Shown here: one piece after another, positions 54,480-63,420 of the stretch
How positions within the stretch are numbered: the first letter of the stretch is position 1
Layout: each line of letters starts with the position of its first letter
DNA from: Haloarcula salina
Lineage (GTDB): Archaea; Halobacteriota; Halobacteria; Halobacteriales; Haloarculaceae
DNA length: 64,000 nt
Assembly (NCBI RefSeq): GCF_010119195.1
Contig: NZ_WRXL01000005.1
Location: forward strand, 248,001 to 312,000
Direction: 5' to 3'
Translations under genes and position numbers: made by a program
Notes under the pieces: model-generated
What the model was told of the DNA's origin: nothing
The model's database searches: none
Seen by the model: only the letters and a program-made list of their open reading frames with translations

Positions 54480-55376
54480 ATGACCGATAGCTCGGCTGCT
54501 ACCACCGGAGACGGTCGCGTCATCGACGCGCACGTCCACATGAATCCGTTCTGGCGGCTGGACGACGACGCGCTGGCGCTCCTGCGCGAACACGGCCACG
54601 GCTTCGAGAAGAAGGTCGACCTGGCGAGACACCCGGAGAAGTTCGTCTCGTACCTCGACGAGCAGGGCATCGAGCGCGCGGCGATCATCAACTACGTGAC
54701 GCCGATTCTGGGCTACACGCACGACGTGAACGAGTGGGCGGCCTCGTTCCGCGACGCCGCGCCCGACCGCGTCCTCGCTTTCGGCGGCTTCGACCCGAAC
54801 GAGGCGGACGACCCGGACGCGGTCCTCGACCGCGCGATCGACGACCTCGACCTCGACGGTATCAAGATCCACCCGCCGCATCAGAACGTGCAGGCGAACG
54901 ACTACCTCGACGAGCCCGGCTATCGAGGGCTCGACGGCCTCCGCAGCCTCTACGAGCGCTGTGCCGCGGCCGACATTCCGGTGATGGTCCACACGGGAAC
55001 GAGCATCTTCCCCGGTGCGCGCTCTCGCCTCGCCGACCCGATGCCGCTCGACGACGTGGCGGTCGACTTCCCCGACCTGGACATCGTCATGGCTCACGGC
55101 GGCCGGCCGATGTACACCGACGAGGCGTGGTTTCTGCTCCGCCGTCACGACAACGTCTACTTCGACGTGTCGTCCATCCCGCCGTCGAACCTCCCGGAGC
55201 ACTTCCCGCGACTGGAAGCGGTCGCGGACCAGACGCTGTTCGGAAGCGACTGGCCGGGACCGATGGTCCCCGACATCGGTGAGAACGTGGCCGAGGTCCG
55301 ATCGCTCGACCTCCCGGACGAGGCCATCGACCGAATCCTCTACGGGACCGCAGCGGAGCTGTTCGGCCTCGAATGA
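54480..55376 (+). CDS. Amidohydrolase_2 family metal-dependent hydrolase or decarboxylase
   Basis: A 298-residue TIM-barrel enzyme. Metal-ligand candidates are His18 and His20 in DAHVHMN, His171 in MVHTGTS, His206 in MAHGGRP and Asp257 in FGSDWPG. This is the layout of the amidohydrolase_2 family, which includes ACMSD, gamma-resorcylate decarboxylase and hydrolases of cyclic or lactone compounds. No substrate can be deduced. The start overlaps nothing, and the stop overlaps the MBL gene by four bases, so the two enzymes probably act on the same pathway. Confidence 0.88.
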   Translation: MTDSSAATTGDGRVIDAHVHMNPFWRLDDDALALLREHGHGFEKKVDLARHPEKFVSYLDEQGIERAAIINYVTPILGYTHDVNEWAASFRDAAPDRVLAFGGFDPNEADDPDAVLDRAIDDLDLDGIKIHPPHQNVQANDYLDEPGYRGLDGLRSLYERCAAADIPVMVHTGTSIFPGARSRLADPMPLDDVAVDFPDLDIVMAHGGRPMYTDEAWFLLRRHDNVYFDVSSIPPSNLPEHFPRLEAVADQTLFGSDWPGPMVPDIGENVAEVRSLDLPDEAIDRILYGTAAELFGLE

Positions 55377-56296
55377 ACGCGTTTCGCATCGCACACCCAC
55401 ACGGCAGCCCGGAAGGCGAGAACAGCACGTACGTCTTTCAGGACCGCGGCGTCGTCGTCGATCCCGGTCCGCCGGGCGAGGACGCGTGGGGCACGCTCCG
55501 GAGCGGGCTGGAAGCCAACGGTCTCGATCTCGGCGACGTCGAGGACGTCGTTCTCACGCACTGGCACGCGGACCACGCCGGCAACGCGCCGAGATTGGCC
55601 GCAGCCGCCGACGCCGACCTGCACATGCACGAGCGGGACGCCCCGCTGATCCGAGACTACGGCGCGGAGCGACACCGCCGCGTCGAGCGCGACGCCGAGA
55701 TGCTCGACCGGTGGGGCGCGCCCGAGTCCGTGGTCAGCGAGGTGCGCGAGAGCGACACCCCGTCGCCGATACCGGATACCGTGCCCGTGATCGGGCACGC
55801 CGACGGGGACCGCGTCGCCGGCCTCGAACTCCTGCACACGCCCGGCCACACGTGCGGCCATCTCGCGGTCCGGGACGAACGGACGCTGTACGTCGGTGAC
55901 GCGGTCCTGCCGATGTACACGCCGAACGTCGGGGGAAGCGATACCCGAACCGCCGCGGAGAACCCGCTCGACCAGTATCTCCGGATGCTCGACCGACTCA
56001 GCGGCCTGGACGTAGACCGCGAAGCGCGCCCGGGACACGGCTCGACCGTCTCGCTCGACGACCGTATCGAGGTCATCCGTCGCCACCACCGAGAGCGCGT
56101 CGACGCCGCAGTCGAGGCGTTACCGGCGACCGGGACGGCGACCCCGTGGTCGGTCGCACGGACGCTGTTCGGCGAGATGTCCGGAATCCACGCGAAGATG
56201 GGCGCGGGCGAGGCCGCCGCACACCTCGCTCACGCCGAACACTCGGGGCGCGTGACTCGGGTCGCAGACCGGCCCATCACCTACCGACGGTCGTGA
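55373..56296 (+). CDS. Metallo-beta-lactamase-fold hydrolase
   Basis: A 307-residue protein. LTHWHADHAGN gives the binuclear zinc motif (His63, His65, Asp67, His68). LHTPGHTCGHLA and LYVGDAVLP supply the later His and Asp ligands. Residues 240-307 form a C-terminal helical region with ALPATGTATPWSVARTLFGE, as in glyoxalase II-like and LACTB2-like proteins. Thioester or ester hydrolysis is likely. Translational coupling (ATGA) to the amidohydrolase suggests consecutive steps. Confidence 0.88.
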   Translation: MNAFRIAHPHGSPEGENSTYVFQDRGVVVDPGPPGEDAWGTLRSGLEANGLDLGDVEDVVLTHWHADHAGNAPRLAAAADADLHMHERDAPLIRDYGAERHRRVERDAEMLDRWGAPESVVSEVRESDTPSPIPDTVPVIGHADGDRVAGLELLHTPGHTCGHLAVRDERTLYVGDAVLPMYTPNVGGSDTRTAAENPLDQYLRMLDRLSGLDVDREARPGHGSTVSLDDRIEVIRRHHRERVDAAVEALPATGTATPWSVARTLFGEMSGIHAKMGAGEAAAHLAHAEHSGRVTRVADRPITYRRS

Positions 56297-56443
56297 GGTG
56301 ACGACCGTCCGTGCGGCGCAGACCGGTTCTCGGCGGGCGTAAACGCCGGTGGCGGCGATCATAAACGATTGAACATTAATTATATATACTACCGTTGTTT
56401 ACACCGTTTTAGACCCAGAGACTCGGTTCCATGGCCTTTCACT
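56297..56443. promoter_or_regulatory. Promoter region of the UbiD operon
   Basis: 147 bases between the MBL gene and the UbiD-operon gene. ATTATATATACTACC at about 56377-56391 is an AT-rich TATA-like block, roughly 60 bases before the ATG at 56444, implying a leader of about 30-35 bases. No other signal is distinguished. Confidence 0.45.
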
Positions 56444-56938
56444 ATGACACAATACAGTACTGCCGAAGAAAACCTGCCGGAAGACACCGACGGTGAGATC
56501 CGTCTGCAAGTGACAGATACGAACACCAAGGAAATCTTCGTGACGCGGGCACGCGTGTCCCGGTCCGCGACCGACCTCGACGACCCGGAGCCCCTGACCG
56601 TGGTCCGCGGGCCACACGAGAACATCAAGGAAGACTGGCACATCGAGATCCTGGAATCGAACCCGGATCTCAACGACATCGACGACGAGATACTCCGCGA
56701 CTGTATCGAGTACAGCCGCAGAGAATCGAACGTCATCAACGCCCGGTCGGAGGACGCTCGCGCGCTGTTGCAGTATCTCGTCGCGGTCGGGGAGTTCGAG
56801 TCGGTTTCGGACGCCGTCCGGACCATCATCAACGCGTACATGCAGGACACCTACCCCGAACTCCTGGACGCCTATCTGGACGCGAAGGCCGAGCAGCTCC
56901 GCGACGAGATGTCGACCTCGTTCGGTGAGAACCGATGA
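56444..56938 (+). CDS. 18-kDa protein encoded with two UbiD proteins
   Basis: A 164-residue acidic protein. The N-terminal part has beta-type sequence (EIRLQVTDTNTKEIFVTRAR); the C-terminal part, from about residue 105, resembles a ribbon-helix-helix segment (ALLQYLVAVGEFESVSDAVR) followed by a helix. I cannot decide between a small DNA-binding regulator and an enzyme subunit. The stop overlaps the first UbiD start by four bases, and the UbiD pair is likewise coupled, so it is probably made in proportion to them. Confidence 0.7.
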   Translation: MTQYSTAEENLPEDTDGEIRLQVTDTNTKEIFVTRARVSRSATDLDDPEPLTVVRGPHENIKEDWHIEILESNPDLNDIDDEILRDCIEYSRRESNVINARSEDARALLQYLVAVGEFESVSDAVRTIINAYMQDTYPELLDAYLDAKAEQLRDEMSTSFGENR

Positions 56939-58470
56939 CCGCCGGGGCGACGGAAGCCGTCGACAGTTTCCGTGACTACCTCGACCGACTCGAGGAACGA
57001 GACGCGTGCAATCGGATCGACGAGCGCATCTCGTGGAACCTCGAAGCCGGTGCAGTCACGATGCGTGCCAACGAACGGGACGCCCAGATTCCGGTGTTCG
57101 AGGACGTGAGCGACGGCACGGACGCTCGGCTCGTCGGGGACCCGTACCGCGGACCGCGCCGCCAGCCCTGGGAGCGCATCGCGATGGCGCTCGGGGTGAC
57201 CGACGCCCGGACGACCGACGACTACTACGAGGAGATCATCGACCGCGTTCGGTCGCCCATCGAGCCGACGGTCGTCGACGGCGACGACGCGCCGTGTAAA
57301 GAGGTCGTCAGAACGGGCGGCGACGTCGACCTCCTCTCGTTCCCGTGGCCGTTCCTCCACGTCGGCGACGGCGGCCGCTATTCGAATCTCCACACGCTCA
57401 TCGCCGACGACCGGGACACGGAGTGGACCGACTGGTCTTCACACCGGGCGATGCTCCACGACAACACGCGCGCGAGCGTCCTCCTGCTCGCGGGCGAGCA
57501 GACCCCGAACATCTACTACTACAAGTACGAGCGCCACGACGAACCGATGCCGGTCGCCATCACGATCGGCGCGGAACCGGCCGTCGAGTGCGTTTCGATA
57601 ATGTGGATCCCGACGGGACGGAACGAGGCGGAGTTCGCGGGCGGCCTCAAGCGCGCACCGGTCGAGCTCGTCGAGTGCGAGACGAACGATCTCCTCGTGC
57701 CGGCGACCGCGGAGATCGTCCTGGAGGGACGCATCCTGCCGAACAGTCGCCTCGACGAGGGCCCGTACGGCGATTACTTCGGCTACATGCACGGGCCGCG
57801 TCGGTCGATGCCGGTGCTGGAGATCGACGCGGTGAGCCACCGCGAGCGGCCGTTCATCCCCTTCCGCGTCGAGTGGTCCGAGGTCGGGTACGCCCACAAC
57901 ACCACCTCGTCCATGGAGGTCGCGTGCGTCGGCCCCGACGCGACGCTCGGGCTCCGCGCGGCCGGGTTCGACGTGGAGAAGCTCGCCCCCTGGCCCTTCA
58001 CGCCGCGGACCGTCTACGTCGTCTCGACGGAGACGACGCGGCCCGATTCCCTCCACGAACTCGCGAACTTCATCTTCACGACGTGGGGGATGCTCCACGT
58101 GGACTTCTTCGTCTTCGTCGACGCGGACGTCGACCCGTTCGACCAGCGCGCCGTGCTCGAAGCGGTGTCGCTGTACGCCGACCCCGACACGGACTTCCAC
58201 CAGTTCGGGGCGGAGTCGATGCCGAAAGTCCCGCTCAACATCTACCAGACGCCCGAGGAGAAGGGGGACGTGCAGATGGGGACCTCGAAGGCGAAGACCG
58301 CGAAGACGTACATCGACGCGACCCGGCCCGAGGGAGAACCGCTCCGGAGCGGGTCGCGGGTCGGCGACAGCGAGCGTCGCGAACGCGCACGGGAGCTTCT
58401 CAGAGACGCCGGACTGTCCGACGCGACGCTCGACACGGCCCCGGTCGACCCGAGTGGTGAGCGCCGATGA
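56935..58470 (+). CDS. UbiD-family decarboxylase, catalytic form
   Basis: A 511-residue protein of the UbiD family, which uses prenylated FMN for (de)carboxylation of aromatic or unsaturated acids. The active-site motif DEGPYGDYFGYMHG (Asp274, Glu275, Gly276, Asp280) matches the EGPxGE/D signature. VLEGRILPNSR just before, and the conserved stretch SSHRAMLHDNTRAS near 168-181, fit the cofactor domain. The reaction direction and substrate are unknown. It lies between the 18-kDa protein and the second UbiD, coupled to both by ATGA overlaps. Confidence 0.9.
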   Translation: MTAGATEAVDSFRDYLDRLEERDACNRIDERISWNLEAGAVTMRANERDAQIPVFEDVSDGTDARLVGDPYRGPRRQPWERIAMALGVTDARTTDDYYEEIIDRVRSPIEPTVVDGDDAPCKEVVRTGGDVDLLSFPWPFLHVGDGGRYSNLHTLIADDRDTEWTDWSSHRAMLHDNTRASVLLLAGEQTPNIYYYKYERHDEPMPVAITIGAEPAVECVSIMWIPTGRNEAEFAGGLKRAPVELVECETNDLLVPATAEIVLEGRILPNSRLDEGPYGDYFGYMHGPRRSMPVLEIDAVSHRERPFIPFRVEWSEVGYAHNTTSSMEVACVGPDATLGLRAAGFDVEKLAPWPFTPRTVYVVSTETTRPDSLHELANFIFTTWGMLHVDFFVFVDADVDPFDQRAVLEAVSLYADPDTDFHQFGAESMPKVPLNIYQTPEEKGDVQMGTSKAKTAKTYIDATRPEGEPLRSGSRVGDSERRERARELLRDAGLSDATLDTAPVDPSGERR

Positions 58471-59843
58471 CCGACGCGCGCTCGTTTCGTGACAGTGTGG
58501 CGGCGCTCGACGACGCGGACGACCTCCTGACGGTCGAGGAGCGCGTCAGGAACGAGGACGTCGCTGCAGTGGCGGCCGAGGCGCTGCGCTGTAACGGGCC
58601 GGCGGTGCGCTTTCGCGACACCGACGGTCTCCTGACGCCCGTGTCCGGGACGCTCGCCGGCCCCGAACAGGCGACACAGTATCGGGAGAAGCCGTGGAAA
58701 CGACTTGCGCTCGCTCGCGGGCTGGACGCCGATTCGACGTACGGACGCGTGGTCGACCACGTCGCCGGTCCCCTCGCAGCGACCACCGACCCGACGACAG
58801 ACGAACTGCACGCAGACGAGACGGCGGCGAACTGCTACGACCTGGGTCTGCCCCCGCTGGAACCCGGGGCGCCACCGGCGTTCACGCTCGGACTGCTCGC
58901 GGTCGACGACGGCGAGGCGACGCAGTGGCTCCCGGCCCGCGGGACCGTCCGTGGTCCGAATCGGCTCCGGGCCGTCGTTCCGGCGGACGGTCTCGCTCCC
59001 TCGGCGGAGACGGCGTCGCTCTGTCTCGGCGTCCCGGCGGCCGCGACGACGAACACGCTACTGCACTGGCTCGACCGGACCCAGACCGGGAGCATGCGCC
59101 CGAGCACTCGATCGGCGGCCGTCCCGGTCGCGACGCGCGACGGGCGGATCGTTCCGGCGACCTCGGAGGTGGTGGTGACCGGGACCGTCTCGGAAGCGGG
59201 ATCCGAGGAGGAGGCACCCGAGTCGGAGTCGATGTGGGAGCGGGCGATGGAGACGGCGGTCGTCGACCTCGTCGTTGACACCGTCGCTCACCGCGAGGAC
59301 CCGCGAGTCCCGGTCGTGCCCCTCGGCGCGCCGTTCGCTGACGACATCCACCTCGTCGGCATCGCCGAAGCGGCGCGGCTGAGCTACCGCGTGAACAACT
59401 ACTGGGGCATCGAACCCGCCGAATGGATTCGGCTCCCGGCCGAGACGTGTCTGGGCATGTGCGTCGTCGCGTCGGAGATCCTGTACGCGGGGTTCGAGTG
59501 GCAGTTGGCGAACACGCTGTTCTCGTTCTCGAACCTCTTCGATAAGGTGCTCATCCTGGACGAAAACACGTCGGCGGCCGACCTCTCGCGGCCGCTCGAC
59601 GACATCTGGGTGAAAGCGCATCCCTCACAGGACTGGGTGTTCAGCGAACCGAGCGCGCCCGCGGCGACGGCCCCGCGGTACCGAACCGACGGGACGCCCG
59701 GGTCGCGGCTCTTCATCAACGCGTCGTGGGACCCGCGCTGGGACGAGGAGTACATCGCTCCCCGCGTCACGTACGAGACCTCCTATCCAGAAGCCGTCCG
59801 GCAAACCGTCGCGGAGATGTGGGACAGCTTCGGCTTCGAGTGA
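58467..59843 (+). CDS. UbiD-like protein lacking the catalytic motif
   Basis: A 458-residue paralogue of the upstream UbiD protein. Matching parts include YREKPWKRLALARGLDADST near the start and the second half (FADDIHLVGIAEAARLSYRV, then LSRPLDDIWVKAHPS). Where UbiD enzymes have EGPxGE/D this protein reads TGTVSEAGSEEEAPESESMW, so the catalytic Glu/Asp pair is absent. A noncatalytic partner subunit, as in the two-UbiD-chain phenylphosphate carboxylases, is the most economical explanation. It converges on the ketoacyl synthase-like gene 13 bases on. Confidence 0.8.
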   Translation: MTDARSFRDSVAALDDADDLLTVEERVRNEDVAAVAAEALRCNGPAVRFRDTDGLLTPVSGTLAGPEQATQYREKPWKRLALARGLDADSTYGRVVDHVAGPLAATTDPTTDELHADETAANCYDLGLPPLEPGAPPAFTLGLLAVDDGEATQWLPARGTVRGPNRLRAVVPADGLAPSAETASLCLGVPAAATTNTLLHWLDRTQTGSMRPSTRSAAVPVATRDGRIVPATSEVVVTGTVSEAGSEEEAPESESMWERAMETAVVDLVVDTVAHREDPRVPVVPLGAPFADDIHLVGIAEAARLSYRVNNYWGIEPAEWIRLPAETCLGMCVVASEILYAGFEWQLANTLFSFSNLFDKVLILDENTSAADLSRPLDDIWVKAHPSQDWVFSEPSAPAATAPRYRTDGTPGSRLFINASWDPRWDEEYIAPRVTYETSYPEAVRQTVAEMWDSFGFE

Positions 59844-59856
59844 GCGGCTCTCCCGG

Positions 59857-61275
59857 TCATTCGGGGGCGAACTTCAGCCCGTACCGCGTGACGCCCTCGA
59901 CGCTGTAGATTCTGCGGAACCGCGCTTCGACGCGGTCACCGACGGACACCTCGTCCAGGTCGCAGTCTGTCAGCTGGACGGGGAACCGCGCCGAGTCGCC
60001 CGCCGCCGACGCTTCGACGATGGCGACACCGAAGGGACCGTCACGGCGCTGCTGGGGGACGAACTCCGGCGGCGCGCCGCCCTGTCCGATGACGGTCGCG
60101 GCGACGATCTCGCCGGAGCGCGGGAGCGAGACGGACTCGAACGTCACCCGTTCGTGACAGTCCGGACAGGCCCCCTCGGGCGGGAACGCGACCGCGCCGC
60201 AGTCGGGACACCGGCCGGCTTCCAGGCGGTACCGCTGCGGGATCGACCGCTGCCACGAGGGGAGGCTCACGTGTGCGCCGCCGCCGGCGACTTCGGTTTC
60301 ACCGATCGTACCGCGCTCGCGTAGCGCCTGCGCGTACGGGACGTCGACGCCCCCGTCGAGCGCCGCGGAGAGGCCTGTCCGGATGGGGTCTCGAACCTCG
60401 AAGGCCAGCGCCGTCGCGGACGCCCCGCTGCCGAAGCATCCGGCGACGACGTGTGACGAGGGGTCACTCGCGTCGAGCGCAGCCAGCAGGCCGAGCGCCG
60501 ACGTCGCCGCGCCGGCGTCGCCGACCTCGTCGACCAGCGTCCCGCGCGTGACGGCCTCGGCGTCGTAGGGCAACGCTTTGGCGATGCGATGGGGGATGTC
60601 GGCCGTGGGCTGGTGGAGCGCCACAGCGGCGACGGCGTCCGCGGGCACATCGAGCGCGTCGACGGCCCCCGCGACGAGGTCCCTGATCGTCTCTCGCTCG
60701 TAGGTCGTGATATCCAGGCCGTCGACGGTCTCGGACCCGGACTCGCGGAACCGGATTCCCGGTGCGTCACGGGAGCGGGTCGCCGCGTCGGTCAGGACGA
60801 CGGCACCGTCAGCCGCGAACAGGAACGCGGCGGCTCCCGCGCCGACCCGCTGGCCCGCCTCGCCGGGGTCGCCGGCGGGCGCGTCGGCCACGACAGCGAG
60901 GGCCGGACCGTCCGCACGGGCAGCCGAGAGGACCGCGTCCGCCCCGGCCACGGTGCTCTGGGTCGCCGTCGCGAGCGTGCTGTCCGATTCGAGTCCGAGG
61001 GCCGCGAGGGCGCGGGGACCGAACTCCTCCTCTTCGAGCGGCGGCGTCGTGGTCCCGATGGCGAGGTGATCGACCGCGCTCGCTTCGAAGCGGCTCGACG
61101 CGATGGCGTCGCGTCCCGCCGCGACCGCCATGGTGAGCGCGTCTTCGTCGGCCGCCGGCACGGCCGCTCGCGCGACCGGTGCGGACGTGCCCCACGCGGC
61201 TTCGATTTCGTCGCCGTCGAGGCGCAGACGCGGGACGAACGCACCGGTGGCGACGATACCGCGGTCCGAACTCAT
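59857..61275 (-). CDS. HMG-CoA synthase/KAS III-like protein fused to DUF35 OB-fold
   Basis: A 472-residue fusion. Residues 1-335 follow the archaeal HMG-CoA synthase or KAS III fold (His221 in ALHQPTADIPHRIA; SSHVVAGCFGSGASATALAF). Residues 345-472 are a DUF35 domain: a zinc ribbon CPDCGAVAFPPEGACPDC (Cys356, 359, 370 and 373) plus an OB fold. The position of the catalytic Cys is occupied by ATATQSTVAG (about 102-111) without any Cys, so condensation activity is unlikely. Archaeal DUF35 proteins bridge HMG-CoA synthase and thiolase, and here the partner thiolase is the next gene, coupled by ATGA overlap. Confidence 0.82.
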   Translation of the reverse strand: MSSDRGIVATGAFVPRLRLDGDEIEAAWGTSAPVARAAVPAADEDALTMAVAAGRDAIASSRFEASAVDHLAIGTTTPPLEEEEFGPRALAALGLESDSTLATATQSTVAGADAVLSAARADGPALAVVADAPAGDPGEAGQRVGAGAAAFLFAADGAVVLTDAATRSRDAPGIRFRESGSETVDGLDITTYERETIRDLVAGAVDALDVPADAVAAVALHQPTADIPHRIAKALPYDAEAVTRGTLVDEVGDAGAATSALGLLAALDASDPSSHVVAGCFGSGASATALAFEVRDPIRTGLSAALDGGVDVPYAQALRERGTIGETEVAGGGAHVSLPSWQRSIPQRYRLEAGRCPDCGAVAFPPEGACPDCHERVTFESVSLPRSGEIVAATVIGQGGAPPEFVPQQRRDGPFGVAIVEASAAGDSARFPVQLTDCDLDEVSVGDRVEARFRRIYSVEGVTRYGLKFAPE

Positions 61276-62447
61276 CGCGCACCTCCGTCGGCCCGCTCGA
61301 AGACGTGGACCGTCACGCCGCCGCCCGAGCCGCCGACGTTGTGCGTGAGCCCGACGTTCGCCCCGTCGACCTGCACGTGGGCGTCGCCCCGGAGCTGCGA
61401 GAACGCCTCGACGGCCTGTCCGGTCCCCGTCGCGCCGATGGGATGTCCCTTCGACTTCAGGCCGCCGGACGTGTTCACGGGGAGGTCACCGTCCGGGTCG
61501 GTGACGCCCTCGCGGAGGAGGCGGGGCGCCTCGCCGCGGTCGCAGAGTCCGAGGTCCTCGTAGGCGGCGAGTTCGGCGATGGCGAAGCAGTCGTGGACCT
61601 CCGCGAAGTCGAGGTCGTCCGGCTCGATGCCGGCCTCGTCGTACGCGCGCTGGGCGGCCGTCTCCGACGCGGGAATGCCCGTCAGGGACTCGCGCTGGAA
61701 CAGGCCCACCCGACCGCTCGCCGCGCCGGCACCCGCGACGCGGACCGGCGCGTCCGAGAGTTCGCGTGCGACCTCCTCGCTCGCGACGAGCGCGGCGCTC
61801 GCGCCGTCCGTCGTCGGACAGCAGTGATAGAGGTTCAGCGGCGCGGCCACGTCTGGCGCGTTCATCGCGTCCTCCAGCGAGCACTCGAAACCGAGCTGGG
61901 CGTGGGGGTTCTGCGCCCCGTTGGCGTGGTTCTTGACCGCGACCCGCGAGATATCCTCCTTCGTCGCCCCGTACTCGCGCATGTAGGCGCTCGCCATCTG
62001 CGCGTAGACGCCGGCGAACGTCGTCCCGGAGAGGCGTTCCCACTCCGTCTCGCCGCTGACGCCGAGCCACCACTTCGTGTGGTCGCCGCTCATGTCGGTC
62101 ATCACCTCGTAGCCGCCGGCGAGGGCGACGTCCGCCATGCCGGAGCGAACCGCCATCACGGCCTGTCGGAGCGCGTATCCGGAGGCCGCACACGCGTTCT
62201 CGACGCGCGTCGTCGGTATCCCGTGAAGGCCGAGGTGTTCTGTTACGGCCGGACCGCTCAGTCCCAGTTGTCGCCCGCCGACGCCGAGCGTCCCGAGGAA
62301 CGCCTCGTCGATGCTGTCGGTGTCGAAGTCGCCGTCGACGCTCGCGACCGCTTCGTCGAACGCGTCGTCGAACAGCGACCGGTACGACTCATCGGGGAAC
62401 GATCCGAAGTCTGACTGTCCAGCGCCCATGATGTACGCATCGGTCAT
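61272..62447 (-). CDS. Thiolase family protein (acetyl-CoA acetyltransferase type)
   Basis: A 391-residue thiolase of the archaeal or SCP-x subgroup. The active-site Cys86 is in ENACAASGYALRQ, the second motif is EVHDCFAIAELAAYED, and the C-terminal SGGLKSKGHPIGATGTGQ carries the catalytic His. Thiolytic cleavage or Claisen condensation of acyl-CoA is expected. In archaea this enzyme is often in a complex with a DUF35 protein; the following gene is fused to DUF35. The ATG at 62447 gives the family N-terminus; the frame upstream overlaps another gene. Confidence 0.92.
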   Translation of the reverse strand: MTDAYIMGAGQSDFGSFPDESYRSLFDDAFDEAVASVDGDFDTDSIDEAFLGTLGVGGRQLGLSGPAVTEHLGLHGIPTTRVENACAASGYALRQAVMAVRSGMADVALAGGYEVMTDMSGDHTKWWLGVSGETEWERLSGTTFAGVYAQMASAYMREYGATKEDISRVAVKNHANGAQNPHAQLGFECSLEDAMNAPDVAAPLNLYHCCPTTDGASAALVASEEVARELSDAPVRVAGAGAASGRVGLFQRESLTGIPASETAAQRAYDEAGIEPDDLDFAEVHDCFAIAELAAYEDLGLCDRGEAPRLLREGVTDPDGDLPVNTSGGLKSKGHPIGATGTGQAVEAFSQLRGDAHVQVDGANVGLTHNVGGSGGGVTVHVFERADGGAR

Positions 62448-62499
62448 ACACAGTAGATGATGATGAGCGACTATAAGGTGCGGGGGTACGGCTGCCGAC

Positions 62500-63342
62500 T
62501 CACTCGCCGGTGAACAGCGAGCGCAGTTGTGGCGCGATCGAAGTCGGGGCTCCCGACTCGTCGAAACACCCGTACTCGGTGACGCCCTCGATGCGGACGC
62601 TGCCGTCACTCTCGAACCGGTGTCCGATTCGGAGCGTCTCCTCGGTGACGGCCCGAACGTCCGACTCGACGGTGAGCGTCGACTCGTACTCCACGGGGGA
62701 GACGAACTCCCAGCGCCAGTCGCGCAGGCGGAACGGGTTGCAGCCCCCGCTCGTCGCGTCGGGACTCGCCTCCCTCGATTCGAGGAAGCGTTCGAGGGCG
62801 ACGTCGGCGAAGCGCGGATACTCCTCGAAGTACGCGAGCTCGGAGCACTCGATGTGGGGGCTGCGGACGTCGAACGACGCCGAGAAGTTCGGCAACTCAC
62901 CGCCGCCGTCCGCTCCGCGCGGCCCGACCTCGGGAGCGGTCTCGTCGAGCGCCTCGCGAAATCGCATCCTGGTGTCCTCGGGGAGAGGCCCCGCCCCGCC
63001 CTCCGGCGCGATTGTGACGTGCGTCAGTCGTCCCGTCGCGAGACGGTCACCGTCGTCGTCCGTCATCTCGTAGCACAGTTCGACGCTGCTCTCGCCGACA
63101 GATGTCGGCGTCGTTTCGACGGTCACCGTATCCCGGAACCCTGGATAGCGATACACCGTCGTCGCGGCGACGACGGGCGCGTAGGGGATGCCGCCGGCGT
63201 CGACGATGTCTTCGAACGCGTGGCCGAACGCCTCGGTGACGACCTGCGTCGAGATCAGCTCCCAGTCGAAGAACCGCGCTCCGTGGACCAGCGGCCCCGC
63301 GAGTTCACCGAACCGTACGTCGTGTGACTCGATAGTTCGCAC
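62500..63342 (-). CDS. Double-hotdog acyl-CoA thioesterase/dehydratase-like protein
   Basis: A 280-residue protein starting at GTG. The two halves each look like a hotdog fold: ARFFDWELISTQVVTEAFGH (about 20-39) with PGFRDTVTVETTP, and SELAYFEEYPRFADVALERF (about 175-194) with PVEYESTLTVESDV. Tandem hotdogs act as acyl-CoA thioesterases or enoyl hydratases. It precedes the thiolase by 52 bases on the same strand and may be the first gene of the three-gene minus-strand operon. The substrate is unknown. Confidence 0.75.
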   Translation of the reverse strand: MRTIESHDVRFGELAGPLVHGARFFDWELISTQVVTEAFGHAFEDIVDAGGIPYAPVVAATTVYRYPGFRDTVTVETTPTSVGESSVELCYEMTDDDGDRLATGRLTHVTIAPEGGAGPLPEDTRMRFREALDETAPEVGPRGADGGGELPNFSASFDVRSPHIECSELAYFEEYPRFADVALERFLESREASPDATSGGCNPFRLRDWRWEFVSPVEYESTLTVESDVRAVTEETLRIGHRFESDGSVRIEGVTEYGCFDESGAPTSIAPQLRSLFTGE

Positions 63343-63420
63343 ACTACGGAGCGTGCGCGACTGGGCTATTAAACGTCTCGGCCCGACTGGTTTTATGTCG
63401 CTCCGGGAATCACGTCGGAT

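Noticed and set aside
55340-56089. Antisense frame opposite the MBL hydrolase
   Set aside because: It mirrors the MBL gene and lacks recognisable domains; the plus-strand HWHADH motif proves the real gene.
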